NCBI GenBank assembly: GCA_963837395.1
Contig: CAWINI010000004.1
Location: 434,001-498,000, forward strand
Source: CAVZQN01 sp963837395
Lineage (GTDB): Bacteria > Acidobacteriota > HRBIN11 > JAKEFK01
DNA: 64,000 nt
Reading direction: 5' to 3'
Below are positions 18,394 through 27,256 of the stretch, one piece after another (the stretch's first letter is position 1; each line of letters starts with the position of its first letter). A model generated the notes under the pieces. It had not been told where the DNA came from. It made no database searches and saw only the letters and a list, made by a program, of their open reading frames with translations. A program made the position numbers and the translations under genes.

Positions 18394-19701
18394 ATGCCGA
18401 AGTATATACAAATACGCACGTCTATCCCTGGCCCTAAATCACAAAAGCTAATGGAAGATCGAATGAAGCAGGTTTCGCAAGGCATTTTCAATTCCACTCC
18501 GATATTTATTTCTTCTGCTCAAGGGGCATTGCTCACCGATGTCGATGAGAACACGTATATCGATTTTGCAGGTGGGATCGGTGTAATGAATGTCGGCCAT
18601 AGTAATCCGAATGTGGTTGAAGCGGCAAGAATTCAACTCGAAAAATTTAGTCACACCTGTTTCAGCGTTGCGCCTTATGAAAGTTACATACGGCTTGCAG
18701 AAATTTTAAATCGGATTACGCCTGGTAATTTTACGAAGAAAACGATGCTCACCAATAGTGGAGCGGAAGCGATTGAAAATGCCGTGAAAATTGCCCGGCA
18801 TCATACGAAACGCGAAGGTGTTGTGGTGTTTGAACATGCATTTCATGGTCGCACTCTGTTAACCATGAGTATGACCAGCAAAGTGAAGCCGTATAAATTC
18901 GGGTTTGGTCCATTTGCGCCGGAGATTTATCGGCTTCCCTATCCATACAAATACCGAAATCACTCAATCGATCTTGAAGATTTTTTTTCGGCTAACGTTG
19001 CGCCGGAAAATATTAGCTGCGTTGTGATTGAACCAGTTTTAGGTGAAGGCGGATTTGTTGTTGCCCCTCCGAATTATTTGAAAAGAGTACAAGAAGTTTG
19101 TCGAAAATATGGAATTCTTTTCATTGCCGATGAAGTGCAGACCGGTTTTTGCAGGACTGGTGAAATGTTCGCTTGTACGAATTATGGATTAGAACCTGAC
19201 TTAATCGTGATGGCCAAATCGCTTGCTGCTGGATTTCCATTGAGTGCGGTGACCGGTCGTGCAGAAATCATGGATAGCGCACAAATTGGCGGTCTTGGTG
19301 GTACGTATGCGGGAAATCCCATTAGCTGTGAAGCAGCTATTGCTGCTATCGAATTTATGGAAAGTGAAAATATTGCAGCACGTGCTCGCAGAATCGGCGA
19401 CATCGTCCGGCATAAGTTCGGTCAAATGTTCGAAATGTATCCTTGCATCGGAGAGATCCGCGGACTTGGTGCAATGATGGCGATGGAATTTGTGAAAGAT
19501 CGAGAAAGCAAAGAGCCTGATAAGGATCTGACAAATAACATCATTCGCCGAAGCTATGAAACAGGCCTGATTTTGATTGCGGCCGGCACTTATGGAAACG
19601 TGATCAGAACTCTGATGCCTCTGGTAATTTTGGAAGATCAGTTAGATGAAGGATTGGAAGTACTGGAACATGCTCTCAAAGAATCAACTTGCTCCGTTTG
19701 A
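18394..19701 (+). CDS. gabT: class-III aminotransferase, 4-aminobutyrate aminotransferase-like
   Basis: A 435-residue PLP-dependent fold-type I transaminase. The N-terminal segment RTSIPGPKSQKLMEDR is typical of GabT. The PLP phosphate site is TNSGAEAIENAVKIARHHT, an aromatic stacking region is FEHAFHGRTLLTMSMTSK, the cofactor aspartate is in FIADEVQTGFCRTG, and the Schiff-base lysine is in IVMAKSLAAGFPLSAVTG. It would convert GABA and 2-oxoglutarate to succinic semialdehyde and glutamate. With potABCD, the aldehyde dehydrogenase and the putrescine-type aminotransferase beside it, it fits a putrescine-to-succinate route. Other omega-amino acids are possible substrates. Confidence 0.85.
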   Translation: MPKYIQIRTSIPGPKSQKLMEDRMKQVSQGIFNSTPIFISSAQGALLTDVDENTYIDFAGGIGVMNVGHSNPNVVEAARIQLEKFSHTCFSVAPYESYIRLAEILNRITPGNFTKKTMLTNSGAEAIENAVKIARHHTKREGVVVFEHAFHGRTLLTMSMTSKVKPYKFGFGPFAPEIYRLPYPYKYRNHSIDLEDFFSANVAPENISCVVIEPVLGEGGFVVAPPNYLKRVQEVCRKYGILFIADEVQTGFCRTGEMFACTNYGLEPDLIVMAKSLAAGFPLSAVTGRAEIMDSAQIGGLGGTYAGNPISCEAAIAAIEFMESENIAARARRIGDIVRHKFGQMFEMYPCIGEIRGLGAMMAMEFVKDRESKEPDKDLTNNIIRRSYETGLILIAAGTYGNVIRTLMPLVILEDQLDEGLEVLEHALKESTCSV

Positions 19702-19792
19702 AGCTCGTGACTATTAGCAGTCGCTTGGCACGCATTTAGCGCGGGGTCGTGGACCGCCTGGTCATGAAACAGATTCAAATTGGAGCCTAGTT

Positions 19793-21166
19793 ATGAATGA
19801 AAAAGAAGTATTAAAAGAGTCACAAAAGTGGCTCAACATTATTTCATCTGAAAATCTTTCAGATTCTGAAAAACACACCATCATCCAGGAAACGATTGAA
19901 AATTTCGCATTCTATTACAATCGTGGTTATCTCGATTATCGCAAATCGGTAGTTGAGATGCGCGATGAACCAGCATTGGAATGGAGTGGTAGTGATTCTA
20001 TATTGGAAGACATTCTGGGGAGGAAGTTCATTGATTGTCTGGGCGGCTTCGGCATTTACAGCGCCGGAATGAAACATCCGAAAGTTGTAAAAGCTGTAGC
20101 TGATCAACTCAGGCGGATGCCTCTTTCCAGTCAAGAATTGTTGGATCCGTTGCGTGCAGCGCTTGCAAAATTGCTTGGCGAAATTGCGCCTGGAGATCTT
20201 CAATATTGTTTCTTTATTAATAATGGCACCGATGCTGTCGAAGGCGCGATCAAGCTTGCAAGAGTATTCACAGGCAAAACAAACTTCATTAGTTCGCTTC
20301 GTGGATTTCACGGAAAAAGTTGTGGCGCGTTGAGTTTGATGGGCAAATGGGAATTCCGTGAACCGTTTTTGCCTTTGCTTCCTGGTATTCAATATGTTGA
20401 GTTTGGTGATGCTGATGCAGTGGAAGATGAACTTTACAAAGCGGATGCAACAGGCAAAGGTGTTGCCGGTGTCATCATGGAACCGGTACAAGGTGAAGCT
20501 GGCGCGATTGTTCCGCCTGATGATTTTTGGCCGCGAATTCGCAAAGCCTGTGATGAATACGGTGCGTTGTTAATTGCTGACGAAGTTCAAACCGGAATGG
20601 GGCGTACCGGAAAAATGTTTGGCGTTGAACATTGGAATACAGTTCCAGATGTTATGTGTTTGGGAAAAGCACTTGGCGGTGGTGTGATGCCTCTTAGCGC
20701 ATTCATGTCTACGCCAAAGATCTGGAAAAATCTTGAGACGAATCCGTTCATTCACACTTCTACGTTTGGTGGCAATCCTTTGGCTTGTGCTGCCGGTATC
20801 GCAGCAATCAACGTAACACTGGAAGAAGATTTGCCAGGCCAGGCATACAAGAAAGGAAGATATTTGTTGGGCGAATTGGTTGCACTGCAGATCCGTTATG
20901 ATCGGCTATTAAAAGAAGCACGCGGCAAAGGTTTGTTATTAGGATTGGAATTTGTAAACAAAGAAATCGGATACAAAGTCGTTTCAGGATTGTTTAAACG
21001 CGGAGTCCTGGTAGCTGGAACACTTACAAATTCAAAAGTTGTTCGAATCGAACCGGCTCTGAATATTCCTGACACCATGATCGATGAAATCCTGGAAAAA
21101 TTGGAAGACACGCTCAAGGAAATTGATCGAACCGAACTAACTGTCACTCCCGAAGAAGACGACTGA
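19793..21166 (+). CDS. patA: class-III aminotransferase, putrescine aminotransferase-like
   Basis: A 457-residue PLP transaminase. Long helical N-terminus, then FIDCLGGFGIYSAGMKHPKVVKAV, which is characteristic of the putrescine aminotransferase (YgjG/PatA) group. PLP site FINNGTDAVEGAIKLAR, FISSLRGFHGKSCGALS, LIADEVQTGMGRTGKMF and the Schiff-base lysine in CLGKALGGGVMPLSAF. It would transfer an amino group from putrescine to a 2-oxo acid, yielding 4-aminobutanal (cyclising to 1-pyrroline). It follows gabT by 91 bp. The neighbouring importer and aldehyde dehydrogenase support polyamine breakdown. A diamine or taurine-type substrate cannot be excluded. Confidence 0.8.
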   Translation: MNEKEVLKESQKWLNIISSENLSDSEKHTIIQETIENFAFYYNRGYLDYRKSVVEMRDEPALEWSGSDSILEDILGRKFIDCLGGFGIYSAGMKHPKVVKAVADQLRRMPLSSQELLDPLRAALAKLLGEIAPGDLQYCFFINNGTDAVEGAIKLARVFTGKTNFISSLRGFHGKSCGALSLMGKWEFREPFLPLLPGIQYVEFGDADAVEDELYKADATGKGVAGVIMEPVQGEAGAIVPPDDFWPRIRKACDEYGALLIADEVQTGMGRTGKMFGVEHWNTVPDVMCLGKALGGGVMPLSAFMSTPKIWKNLETNPFIHTSTFGGNPLACAAGIAAINVTLEEDLPGQAYKKGRYLLGELVALQIRYDRLLKEARGKGLLLGLEFVNKEIGYKVVSGLFKRGVLVAGTLTNSKVVRIEPALNIPDTMIDEILEKLEDTLKEIDRTELTVTPEEDD

Positions 21167-21171
21167 GATTT

Positions 21172-21206
21172 GCGTCTCTGTGGTAAATCTTAAACCACAG
21201 AGACGC
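21172..21206. repeat. inverted repeat GCGTCTCTGTGGT, terminator-like
   Basis: Perfect 13-bp inverted repeat GCGTCTCTGTGGT / ACCACAGAGACGC with a 9-nt AT-rich loop, placed 6 bp after the patA stop. It belongs to the dispersed ACC(A/G)CAGAGACGC-type motif seen at several gene ends in this window. It has no T-run, so it may act as an mRNA-end stabiliser instead of a classic terminator. Confidence 0.6.
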
Positions 21207-21279
21207 GGAATATTCCGCAAATAACGCGTTCTACACCATCGAATTGGTATTAATAAAAGCTCAATGGCACACTACTAAA

Positions 21280-22329
21280 ATGAGCTTCAAAGCCTTTTTT
21301 AAAGGATTCGCATTCTGGACTTTTGTTGCCTTTTCTTTTGCAACAAAGGCATATCTGGAAAATCTGAACTATGGAATTAAATGTTCGTATCCCAGAATGC
21401 TTGGTTGGGAAAGCCTTGGATGGCTTTTGTGGGGACTCTTTACTCCATTCATTTTTGCGTTCGCCAGGCATTATCCACCTCAAAAAAAGCCATTCATCCA
21501 CATCCCGGCAGCTCTGGCTTTTTCAGCAATACATCTTGCACTTCAGTTCAATCTATTTTTACTTTCCGAAAAATTGTTCCTACCTGCAGGAAAACCTGAC
21601 ATAGAACTGATGGCATTTGACCGGATGGCATGGCGGTTGATGGTTTATTGCATCCTGCTGATTGTTTGGTATGCGAGCGATAGCCAGAAAAAAGCACACA
21701 TTGAACAGGAACGCGCCGCGCAACTATCCGCTCAACTTGCAAAGACACAGTTACAGGCGCTAAAGATGCAGCTCCATCCCCATTTCTTATTCAACACACT
21801 GAACTCCATTTCCGAATTGATGCATCACGACATTCGAGCCGCGGATGAAATGATGGTTCGTCTTGGAGATTTCTTGCGATTGACACTCGATCCAAACGTA
21901 TCGCAGGAAGTTACTTTGGAAAAAGAACTTGAGTTCCTAAAACATTATCTCGAAATTGAACAAGTCCGCTTTAAAGATCGTTTGAAAGTAGAAATGCATA
22001 TTCAACCAGATACTCGATATGCGCGTGTTCCTTATTTGTTATTGCAGCCTGTGGTTGAAAATGCGATACGCCACGGTATTAGCACAAAAGCGGATGGCGG
22101 AATTTTAGAAATCAGTTCTGAAAAAGAAAATGGCTTCTTACACATTACAATTCAAGATAATGGCCGCGGTATAAATCAAGATGAAATGAAAGAAGGCCTT
22201 GGCCTTTCAAATACGAAGAGTCGTCTTGAGAAATTATATGGTGATCGATTTCACTTTGAACTTTCAAATCGTCCGGAGTCAGGAACAATTGTGGCGTTAA
22301 CCATACCCTTTTCGGATGGATCAGTATGA
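21280..22329 (+). CDS. LytS/YehU-type membrane sensor histidine kinase
   Basis: About 349 residues. Four hydrophobic segments fill roughly residues 1-150, then a short coiled coil (EQERAAQLSAQLAKTQLQALKMQ) and a His_kinase domain whose phosphoacceptor is the histidine in LHPHFLFNTLNSISELMHHD. The ATP-binding part has VPYLLLQPVVENAIRHGI (N-box) and IQDNGRGIN, GLGLSNTKSRLEKLYGD (G-box). The sensory part has no recognisable ligand domain. ATG 21280 is preferred because the first membrane segment begins soon after. It overlaps the response regulator by ATGA, so they form a two-component pair. Confidence 0.85.
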   Translation: MSFKAFFKGFAFWTFVAFSFATKAYLENLNYGIKCSYPRMLGWESLGWLLWGLFTPFIFAFARHYPPQKKPFIHIPAALAFSAIHLALQFNLFLLSEKLFLPAGKPDIELMAFDRMAWRLMVYCILLIVWYASDSQKKAHIEQERAAQLSAQLAKTQLQALKMQLHPHFLFNTLNSISELMHHDIRAADEMMVRLGDFLRLTLDPNVSQEVTLEKELEFLKHYLEIEQVRFKDRLKVEMHIQPDTRYARVPYLLLQPVVENAIRHGISTKADGGILEISSEKENGFLHITIQDNGRGINQDEMKEGLGLSNTKSRLEKLYGDRFHFELSNRPESGTIVALTIPFSDGSV

Positions 22330-23084
22330 AGTCTTTGAGCGTAATGGTTGTTGATGATGAACCGCTGGCACGCACCCGTATCAAGCGCATGCTTGAAAAT
22401 ATCGGTGCGGTTGAAATTGTTGGTGAATGTTCAAACGGACGCGAAGCGGTGCAGCAGATCCCTAAAATCCAACCTGATGTTCTTTTGCTGGACATCCAAA
22501 TGCCGGAAATGGACGGCTTTGAAGTTTTACAATCATTGAATTTAAATTTCCCATATGTGATTTTTGTTACTGCTTATGATCAATATGCCCTGCGTGCATT
22601 CGAAGTATTTGCTCTGGATTATTTATTGAAACCATTCAATGAAGCTCGACTTGAGAAAGCGATAGAACGAGCAAGAGAACAAATTAAATTAAAGAGCAAC
22701 GCCAATTTTACGGATCAAATTTCGAAATTGCTGAATGAGCTAAAAGAGAAAACTCATGTTGATCGATTGGTGATGAAAGATGAGCGCAAAATATGGTTTG
22801 TGCCTGTACATACAATCGATTGGATTGAAGCTGAAGGAAAATATGTGAATGTACACGTTGGAAGAGATTCACATCTACTTCGTGAAAGTCTTACAGCTTT
22901 GGAAAACAAGTTAAATCCCAAACTGTTTGCGCGCATTCATCGTTCCAGCATTGTAAATGTGGAACGGATCAAAGAATTACAACCCTGGTTTCATGGCGAT
23001 TATCGCGTAATTCTAAACAACGGTAAGGAATTGATTTTGAGTCGCACTTATCGCAAAAAATTTCAAGAATTGATTGGTGAATAA
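22326..23084 (+). CDS. LytR/AlgR-family response regulator (receiver + LytTR)
   Basis: A 252-residue DNA-binding regulator. The receiver (about 1-125) has the acidic pair VVDDEPLARTR, the phosphoacceptor aspartate in DVLLLDIQMPEMDGFEV and the conserved lysine in DYLLKPFNEARL. The C-terminal LytTR domain (about 145-250) has IDWIEAEGKYVNVHVG, LFARIHRSSIVNVERIKELQPW and LILSRTYRKKFQELIG. Partner of the overlapping LytS-like kinase. LytTR proteins bind direct repeats in promoters; target genes are not evident here. Confidence 0.9.
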   Translation: MKSLSVMVVDDEPLARTRIKRMLENIGAVEIVGECSNGREAVQQIPKIQPDVLLLDIQMPEMDGFEVLQSLNLNFPYVIFVTAYDQYALRAFEVFALDYLLKPFNEARLEKAIERAREQIKLKSNANFTDQISKLLNELKEKTHVDRLVMKDERKIWFVPVHTIDWIEAEGKYVNVHVGRDSHLLRESLTALENKLNPKLFARIHRSSIVNVERIKELQPWFHGDYRVILNNGKELILSRTYRKKFQELIGE

Positions 23085-23157
23085 TCTTCCGTTCCGAGGG
23101 GGTGGATTTGAGCCCCCAGCTTACACCCTACCACCGCAAAGCCGGGCCTCGAAAGTT

Positions 23158-23640
23158 TTATTTCAGCGGGTCTCCGGTTTTGTGATCTTCAATCTGAAAA
23201 CGCAGAAAATCATGAATCGCTTTAACAGCATCTTCATTTTGTGACGTCAGAATCACTTTTCCACCGCGGTCTATGTCTTCATATTTATAAGTGATTACAT
23301 CCTTCAATTCTTTCATCAGTGGGACACCTGCAGGCATCCGATCATGAATAAACATCGGAATGTCGAAGTCACCCTGGGAAAAAAGAACAACAATATGTGT
23401 TAGATGTCCACGGATTGCATCGCGGCTTTCCTGATCCTGCGTATCTCTCGCTTCAACCTGAATAATTCCCCCATCGTCTTTCAACAAAAAATGATGCGTG
23501 GTTTTTTCTAGATCAAAACCCATAGCTTTATTTCCGCGCGCAACCATCCCGGCATTTTGATGATCCTGATGCATTGGACATTCTGTTGCGCTGGCAAGTG
23601 ATGCCGCCAATAACATTACTGCTAAGAAAATACTTCTCAT
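23158..23640 (-). CDS. small exported protein of unknown function with N-terminal CPMHQDHQ motif
   Basis: A 160-residue protein with a clear Sec signal (MRSIFLAVMLLAASLASA) and a mature N-terminus ECPMHQDHQNAGMVARGNKAM whose Cys, Met and His residues look suited to binding a soft metal such as copper. It continues GFDLEKTTHHFLLKDDGGIIQVEARD and ends near HDFLRFQIEDHKTGDP. I do not recognise a named family with certainty. Its start overlaps the MerR regulator stop (ATGA), so it is co-transcribed from the MerR-type promoter, which supports a role in metal or redox response in the periplasm. Confidence 0.65.
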   Translation of the reverse strand: MRSIFLAVMLLAASLASATECPMHQDHQNAGMVARGNKAMGFDLEKTTHHFLLKDDGGIIQVEARDTQDQESRDAIRGHLTHIVVLFSQGDFDIPMFIHDRMPAGVPLMKELKDVITYKYEDIDRGGKVILTSQNEDAVKAIHDFLRFQIEDHKTGDPLK

Positions 23641-24098
23641 TTGATTCTCCTGTTCAGATTAGAATTTTTTCTGATACCAATTTCTTTATGGACTAATTCA
23701 TCTAACAATCCCGCACGTTCACCAGGACCCTTTTGTTTTAATAGCTTGTCCCACTCTTTGATTAACTGCCGCAATTGCCCACGTGTCGCAGCCATTTGCT
23801 CTATTTCTTTCTGCAACTGTTGTAGTTTCATCTCTGCTAAATCACGGACATTCTTGCAAGGGGCACCATCATGATCGCGAATTTTTAAAATTTTGGAGAC
23901 TTCCTTCAGTGTAAATCCAATTTTTAACGCCGCTTGAATTTGCTTCACACGATGTATCGTTTCTTTTGAGTATTCCCGATAACGATTTTCGGAACGCAAA
24001 GGTTTGTGAATCAGCCCAAGACGCTCATAATGGCGAATCGTATCAGAACTGCATTCACAGATTTTGGCAACCTCTCCGGACCTGTAGAATTCCTTCAT
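23637..24098 (-). CDS. MerR-family transcriptional regulator (heavy-metal type)
   Basis: About 153 residues. The N-terminal winged helix is FYRSGEVAKICECSSDTIRHYERLGLI, followed by RSENRYREYSKETIHRVKQIQAALKIGFTLKEV and a long dimerisation helix (LAEMKLQQLQKEIEQMAATRGQLRQLIKEW). One cysteine in DGAPCKNVRDL sits where ZntR/CueR-type proteins hold a metal ligand; the C-terminal CC-type metal loop is not evident. ATG 24098 is chosen because it puts the wing at the N-terminus and follows a promoter with a MerR-style 20-bp spacer. It auto-regulates an operon with the small exported protein downstream. Confidence 0.85.
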   Translation of the reverse strand: MKEFYRSGEVAKICECSSDTIRHYERLGLIHKPLRSENRYREYSKETIHRVKQIQAALKIGFTLKEVSKILKIRDHDGAPCKNVRDLAEMKLQQLQKEIEQMAATRGQLRQLIKEWDKLLKQKGPGERAGLLDELVHKEIGIRKNSNLNRRIK

Positions 24099-24105
24099 TG
24101 AAGTG

Positions 24106-24137
24106 ATTATAAACTTCCGAACCGGTTCCGGAGTCAA
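24106..24137 (-). promoter_or_regulatory. MerR-type promoter with 20-bp spacer and dyad operator
   Basis: Minus strand: -35 TTGACT (24137-24132) and -10 TATAAT (24111-24106) are separated by 20 bp, longer than the 17 bp of ordinary promoters and typical of MerR-family targets. The spacer is an imperfect dyad around GGAACCGGTTCGG. The -10 ends only 7 bp before the MerR start codon, so the transcript would be leaderless or nearly so. Confidence 0.8.
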
Positions 24138-24161
24138 GAGATTTGTTAGATGCGGTGAATT

Positions 24162-24200
24162 CTTAACCACGAAGGACACGAAGTTTCTTCGTGGTTAAAG
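24162..24200. repeat. inverted repeat TTAACCACGAAG
   Basis: TTAACCACGAAG and CTTCGTGGTTAA form a 12-bp perfect stem around a 12-nt spacer that itself continues the GGACACGAAG motif. It lies between the HEAT-protein stop and the MerR promoter and belongs to the same class of dispersed ACCAC-type gene-end motifs as the one after patA. It may end HEAT-gene transcripts. Confidence 0.55.
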
Positions 24201-24202
24201 AC

Positions 24203-24997
24203 CTACTCCGGGAAGGCGTTTTTGGAGTTTACTTCGAGGTAAAAATTAAGGATGTGATCATTTTCCTGAAGCCATTTTTCCCACATCGCGTAATTCTTAG
24301 GAATTCCTGTTCCGGTCAATTCAAGCAATGCTAAATACGCAAGATCAGCGGCAGGAGAATTTTCTTCTTTAAGAACAGTAACAAATTGCCGGACAACTTC
24401 AGGATGCCTGATTTTGATCAATGCTCTTGCTGCAGCATGCCGGACGTTTTTATTTTTATCGTTCATTGCAGCAACAAGAATTTTGATTGCATCTATATTC
24501 TTGCTGTTGCCTAGACGCTCACATGCTGCCTGTCGAATTTCGGGATTTTTATCATCCAGATATGAAACCGGAAATTCCATCTTGGGAATTTCCCATATCA
24601 AAGCATCATGTTTTTTCATAGACTCTTTGGATGCGGTAATCTCTAAGTTCTCACCGCAACGTTCCATCTCCACATTTTGCTGCTTCATTTTCTTAAATAT
24701 TTCTTCAACACGCGGATCCTTTATTTCTTTTAACTCGTAAGCAACAGTACATCGAAGTTCTGAGGGTTCACTCTGGTCCAAAAGAATTGGTAATAAAATA
24801 TCAATCGCTGCTTTATCCATTGTCATCCGGATTGCAGTTGCATCATTCTCCCTGATTTCCACTGATTCGGTCCGATCATAAAATCTTTGAATCTGAGGAT
24901 TCATAAATTCCTTCACCGGCGAAGGATGCTTCCACGCATAATAAATGAACATTGCAGCGAGGATTGATAACGAAATAATCGGAGCTTTGAACCTCAT
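24203..24997 (-). CDS. HEAT-repeat protein with N-terminal membrane anchor
   Basis: 264 residues. One hydrophobic helix near the N-terminus (IISLSILAAMFIYYAWKH) probably anchors the protein with the rest outside the cytoplasm. Two or more HEAT-like repeats follow, for example YLDDKNPEIRQAACERLGNSKNIDAIKILVAAM and NDKNKNVRHAAARALIKIRHPEVVRQFVTVL. HEAT repeats are protein-interaction scaffolds; no catalytic motif is visible. It overlaps the larger HEAT protein by 4 bp and shares its last-repeat ending (tryptophan-rich EKWLQENDH). Confidence 0.7.
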   Translation of the reverse strand: MRFKAPIISLSILAAMFIYYAWKHPSPVKEFMNPQIQRFYDRTESVEIRENDATAIRMTMDKAAIDILLPILLDQSEPSELRCTVAYELKEIKDPRVEEIFKKMKQQNVEMERCGENLEITASKESMKKHDALIWEIPKMEFPVSYLDDKNPEIRQAACERLGNSKNIDAIKILVAAMNDKNKNVRHAAARALIKIRHPEVVRQFVTVLKEENSPAADLAYLALLELTGTGIPKNYAMWEKWLQENDHILNFYLEVNSKNAFPE

Positions 24998-26685
24998 TGC
25001 GTTAGCCGCTCCTGATTTTCAGCCCACCATTCATTCCATCTTGCGATATCAAGATCAAAATTTTCACCTGTTATGTTATTCAATGCTTCCAGTGCAGAGT
25101 GCTGCACAAACGGATCTGGATCATTAAGAGAATTGATGAGCGGTTCGATCAAAGCCGGATTTTTAGATTTCGCCAGAACTGCGGCAGCTGTGCGCTTCAC
25201 CATATCCACACTGTCATGCAAAGATTCAACTAACGGCACCAGCGCTTCACTTGAATCGAATGTCCCTAATACTGCAATTGTATGTTGCCGCACTGACATG
25301 TCGTCATGATTGAGGAAATTCAAAAGAACGTGAATCGAAGATGGATCATGTTTGTCATGCAATATTCCAATGATGTCCACTAACAACCAAACTTTGTGTT
25401 GGATAGAGTCATATTGCAAAACTGCAACCAATGCATCTACAACTTCGGGCTCTTTCCGCTGACGCAAAGAATCACGAGCCGCGATTACAACATTGGTATC
25501 TTCATCCAGCAACGAAGTTATCAGCACATTCACTGCTCCGGGGTCATCAATCTGGCCAAGTTCGACAGCTGCTTTTCTTCGCACAATTGCGTCTTTATGA
25601 TGAACGGCGTTTTTCAATCCTTCCAAACTGTGGAAGTCTTGCTCACTATTCAACTTCCTATCGCCGCTCAATCGGATATTCAACTTCAAAGTTTCTAAAG
25701 ACTTCGTGGCTGTATCTTTTACATCTGCATTTTGATCTTTTGTTGCAACTGTTAGCGGATCAATTGCAACTGAGTTTTGCGCGTTGGCCAGAATCCTTGC
25801 CGCTTTTTGCCGATAACGCCAATCTTGGTTCTTAAGTGCTTCGAACAAATCCTCAAAAGCCAGGTTTCCAAGCTGAATTAAATCCTCCTCAGCTTTGCGG
25901 CGTGTTTCTGCATCTTTATCATCGACTGCCGTTGTAATCAGCCGCTGAACTGGATTTAGATTTTCTATAGAATTCGATTCAACAATTCGACCGTCTCGTT
26001 CTTGCAAAGTTTTTAATAGCCATGCCTGCCAATCTGAAGCACCATCACCAAAATCAAGTCCATTCGAGATTTTAATCAGTGCATCCCTTGCGCCTCGTCG
26101 CACTGAAGATTTCTCTTCAGATTCAAGAACCATGATCAATGGAACAATTGCAGCGCGTGATTTTTTATTTCCCAGTTCATAGGCAGCAGCCCAACGAACT
26201 TCAGGATCCGGATCAACAAGCCGATCAATCATGAAGGTTGCAACATGCGGATCCTCCTGATCGCTGAACGCGTGCAAAATGCTTTTCCGAACCTGTTCAT
26301 TTTCATCATTCAACTTTTGTTCAAGAGCCTCCAACGCACGCTGATCCTTTATGCGGCCAAGAGCACTTGCCACGTTAGCGCGGATTCGCCAGGATGGATC
26401 ATTCAAAGCATCCATTAATGGTTGCACTACAGCTGCGAATTCCTCCATGTCGTGAAAATATGGATATGGGAATCTTTGGTCACGACCGTTTGCGAAATGA
26501 AATATTTCAATCGCAGCTTTTTCACGATCTGCAGAATTACTGGATTTTAGTCGCTCAATGCATGCATCTAATTTGTTCCGATCTTTGGGAAGCATTTTAA
26601 ATTCAGAAAAGGTGGAATTGCTGAACAAAGGATTCAGGAAAAAAAAGCTGGCAAAGAGAAGAACTATGATCCTTTTAGGATTCAT
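24994..26685 (-). CDS. exported HEAT-repeat protein
   Basis: 563 residues with a signal peptide (IIVLLFASFFFLNPLFS) and a chain of at least ten HEAT-type repeats of about 31 residues, such as LNDPSWRIRANVASALGRIKDQRALEALEQKL and LLDEDTNVVIAARDSLRQRKEPEVVDALVAVL. The conserved D-V-R-A-A-L-K pattern is clear throughout. No enzyme domain is present. With the overlapping smaller HEAT protein it forms a two-gene unit, perhaps a periplasmic scaffold; partners are unknown. It is divergent from the ferritin-like gene across 110 bp. Confidence 0.75.
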   Translation of the reverse strand: MNPKRIIVLLFASFFFLNPLFSNSTFSEFKMLPKDRNKLDACIERLKSSNSADREKAAIEIFHFANGRDQRFPYPYFHDMEEFAAVVQPLMDALNDPSWRIRANVASALGRIKDQRALEALEQKLNDENEQVRKSILHAFSDQEDPHVATFMIDRLVDPDPEVRWAAAYELGNKKSRAAIVPLIMVLESEEKSSVRRGARDALIKISNGLDFGDGASDWQAWLLKTLQERDGRIVESNSIENLNPVQRLITTAVDDKDAETRRKAEEDLIQLGNLAFEDLFEALKNQDWRYRQKAARILANAQNSVAIDPLTVATKDQNADVKDTATKSLETLKLNIRLSGDRKLNSEQDFHSLEGLKNAVHHKDAIVRRKAAVELGQIDDPGAVNVLITSLLDEDTNVVIAARDSLRQRKEPEVVDALVAVLQYDSIQHKVWLLVDIIGILHDKHDPSSIHVLLNFLNHDDMSVRQHTIAVLGTFDSSEALVPLVESLHDSVDMVKRTAAAVLAKSKNPALIEPLINSLNDPDPFVQHSALEALNNITGENFDLDIARWNEWWAENQERLTQ

Positions 26686-26795
26686 CGTTGAGTTTAAAAA
26701 GAGTCATCCTCTAGTCCCCCATACTATTGTAAACGCAACTGAAAGCTGTGGGATCTAATTCTTGCATCTTTCGAGCAAAGAAGTAGTATGAAAGC

Positions 26796-27254
26796 ATGAA
26801 CGAGCAACCATTCGATAAAAAAGCGGTAGTTCAGATATTGAATCGCATTCTTGAGGCCGAATTAGCTGGTGTGGTGCGGTATACGCATTATTCGCTCATG
26901 GTTTACGGCTACAATCGGATTCCGATCGTGTCCTGGTTGAGGCAGGAAGCAAATACTTCGATTACACATGCCCAACAGGCTGGCGAATTCATCACGTCGC
27001 TCGGTGAACATCCATCTTTAGGAATTGGTCACCTGCTCGAAACTCATAATCACGACATTGGAGCTATTCTCAAAGAGTCGCTTCAATTTGAACAAGAAGG
27101 CTTGCAGCTTTACCATGATTTGCTTGAGTTGGTTCGTGACAAATCCATTACGTTAGAGGAATATGCGCGGAAATTAATCGCAGAAGAGCAAGTACATGTG
27201 AATGAAGTAGACAAGATGCTTCGCAAACCGGGTGATGTTGCTTCGGTGACATAA
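26796..27254 (+). CDS. ferritin-like di-iron protein (bacterioferritin family)
   Basis: A 152-residue four-helix-bundle protein. Metal-ligand motifs are spaced as in bacterioferritin: ILEAELAGVVRYTHYSLM (first Glu), RQEANTSITHAQQ (ExxH), SLQFEQEGLQLYHDLL (Glu) and IAEEQVHVNEVDKML (ExxH). The haem-ligand methionine of classical Bfr is not obvious. Likely role is iron storage or detoxification with O2 or H2O2. It is single and followed by a multi-hairpin repeat element that may serve as transcript end. Confidence 0.8.
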   Translation: MNEQPFDKKAVVQILNRILEAELAGVVRYTHYSLMVYGYNRIPIVSWLRQEANTSITHAQQAGEFITSLGEHPSLGIGHLLETHNHDIGAILKESLQFEQEGLQLYHDLLELVRDKSITLEEYARKLIAEEQVHVNEVDKMLRKPGDVASVT

Positions 27255-27256
27255 AA

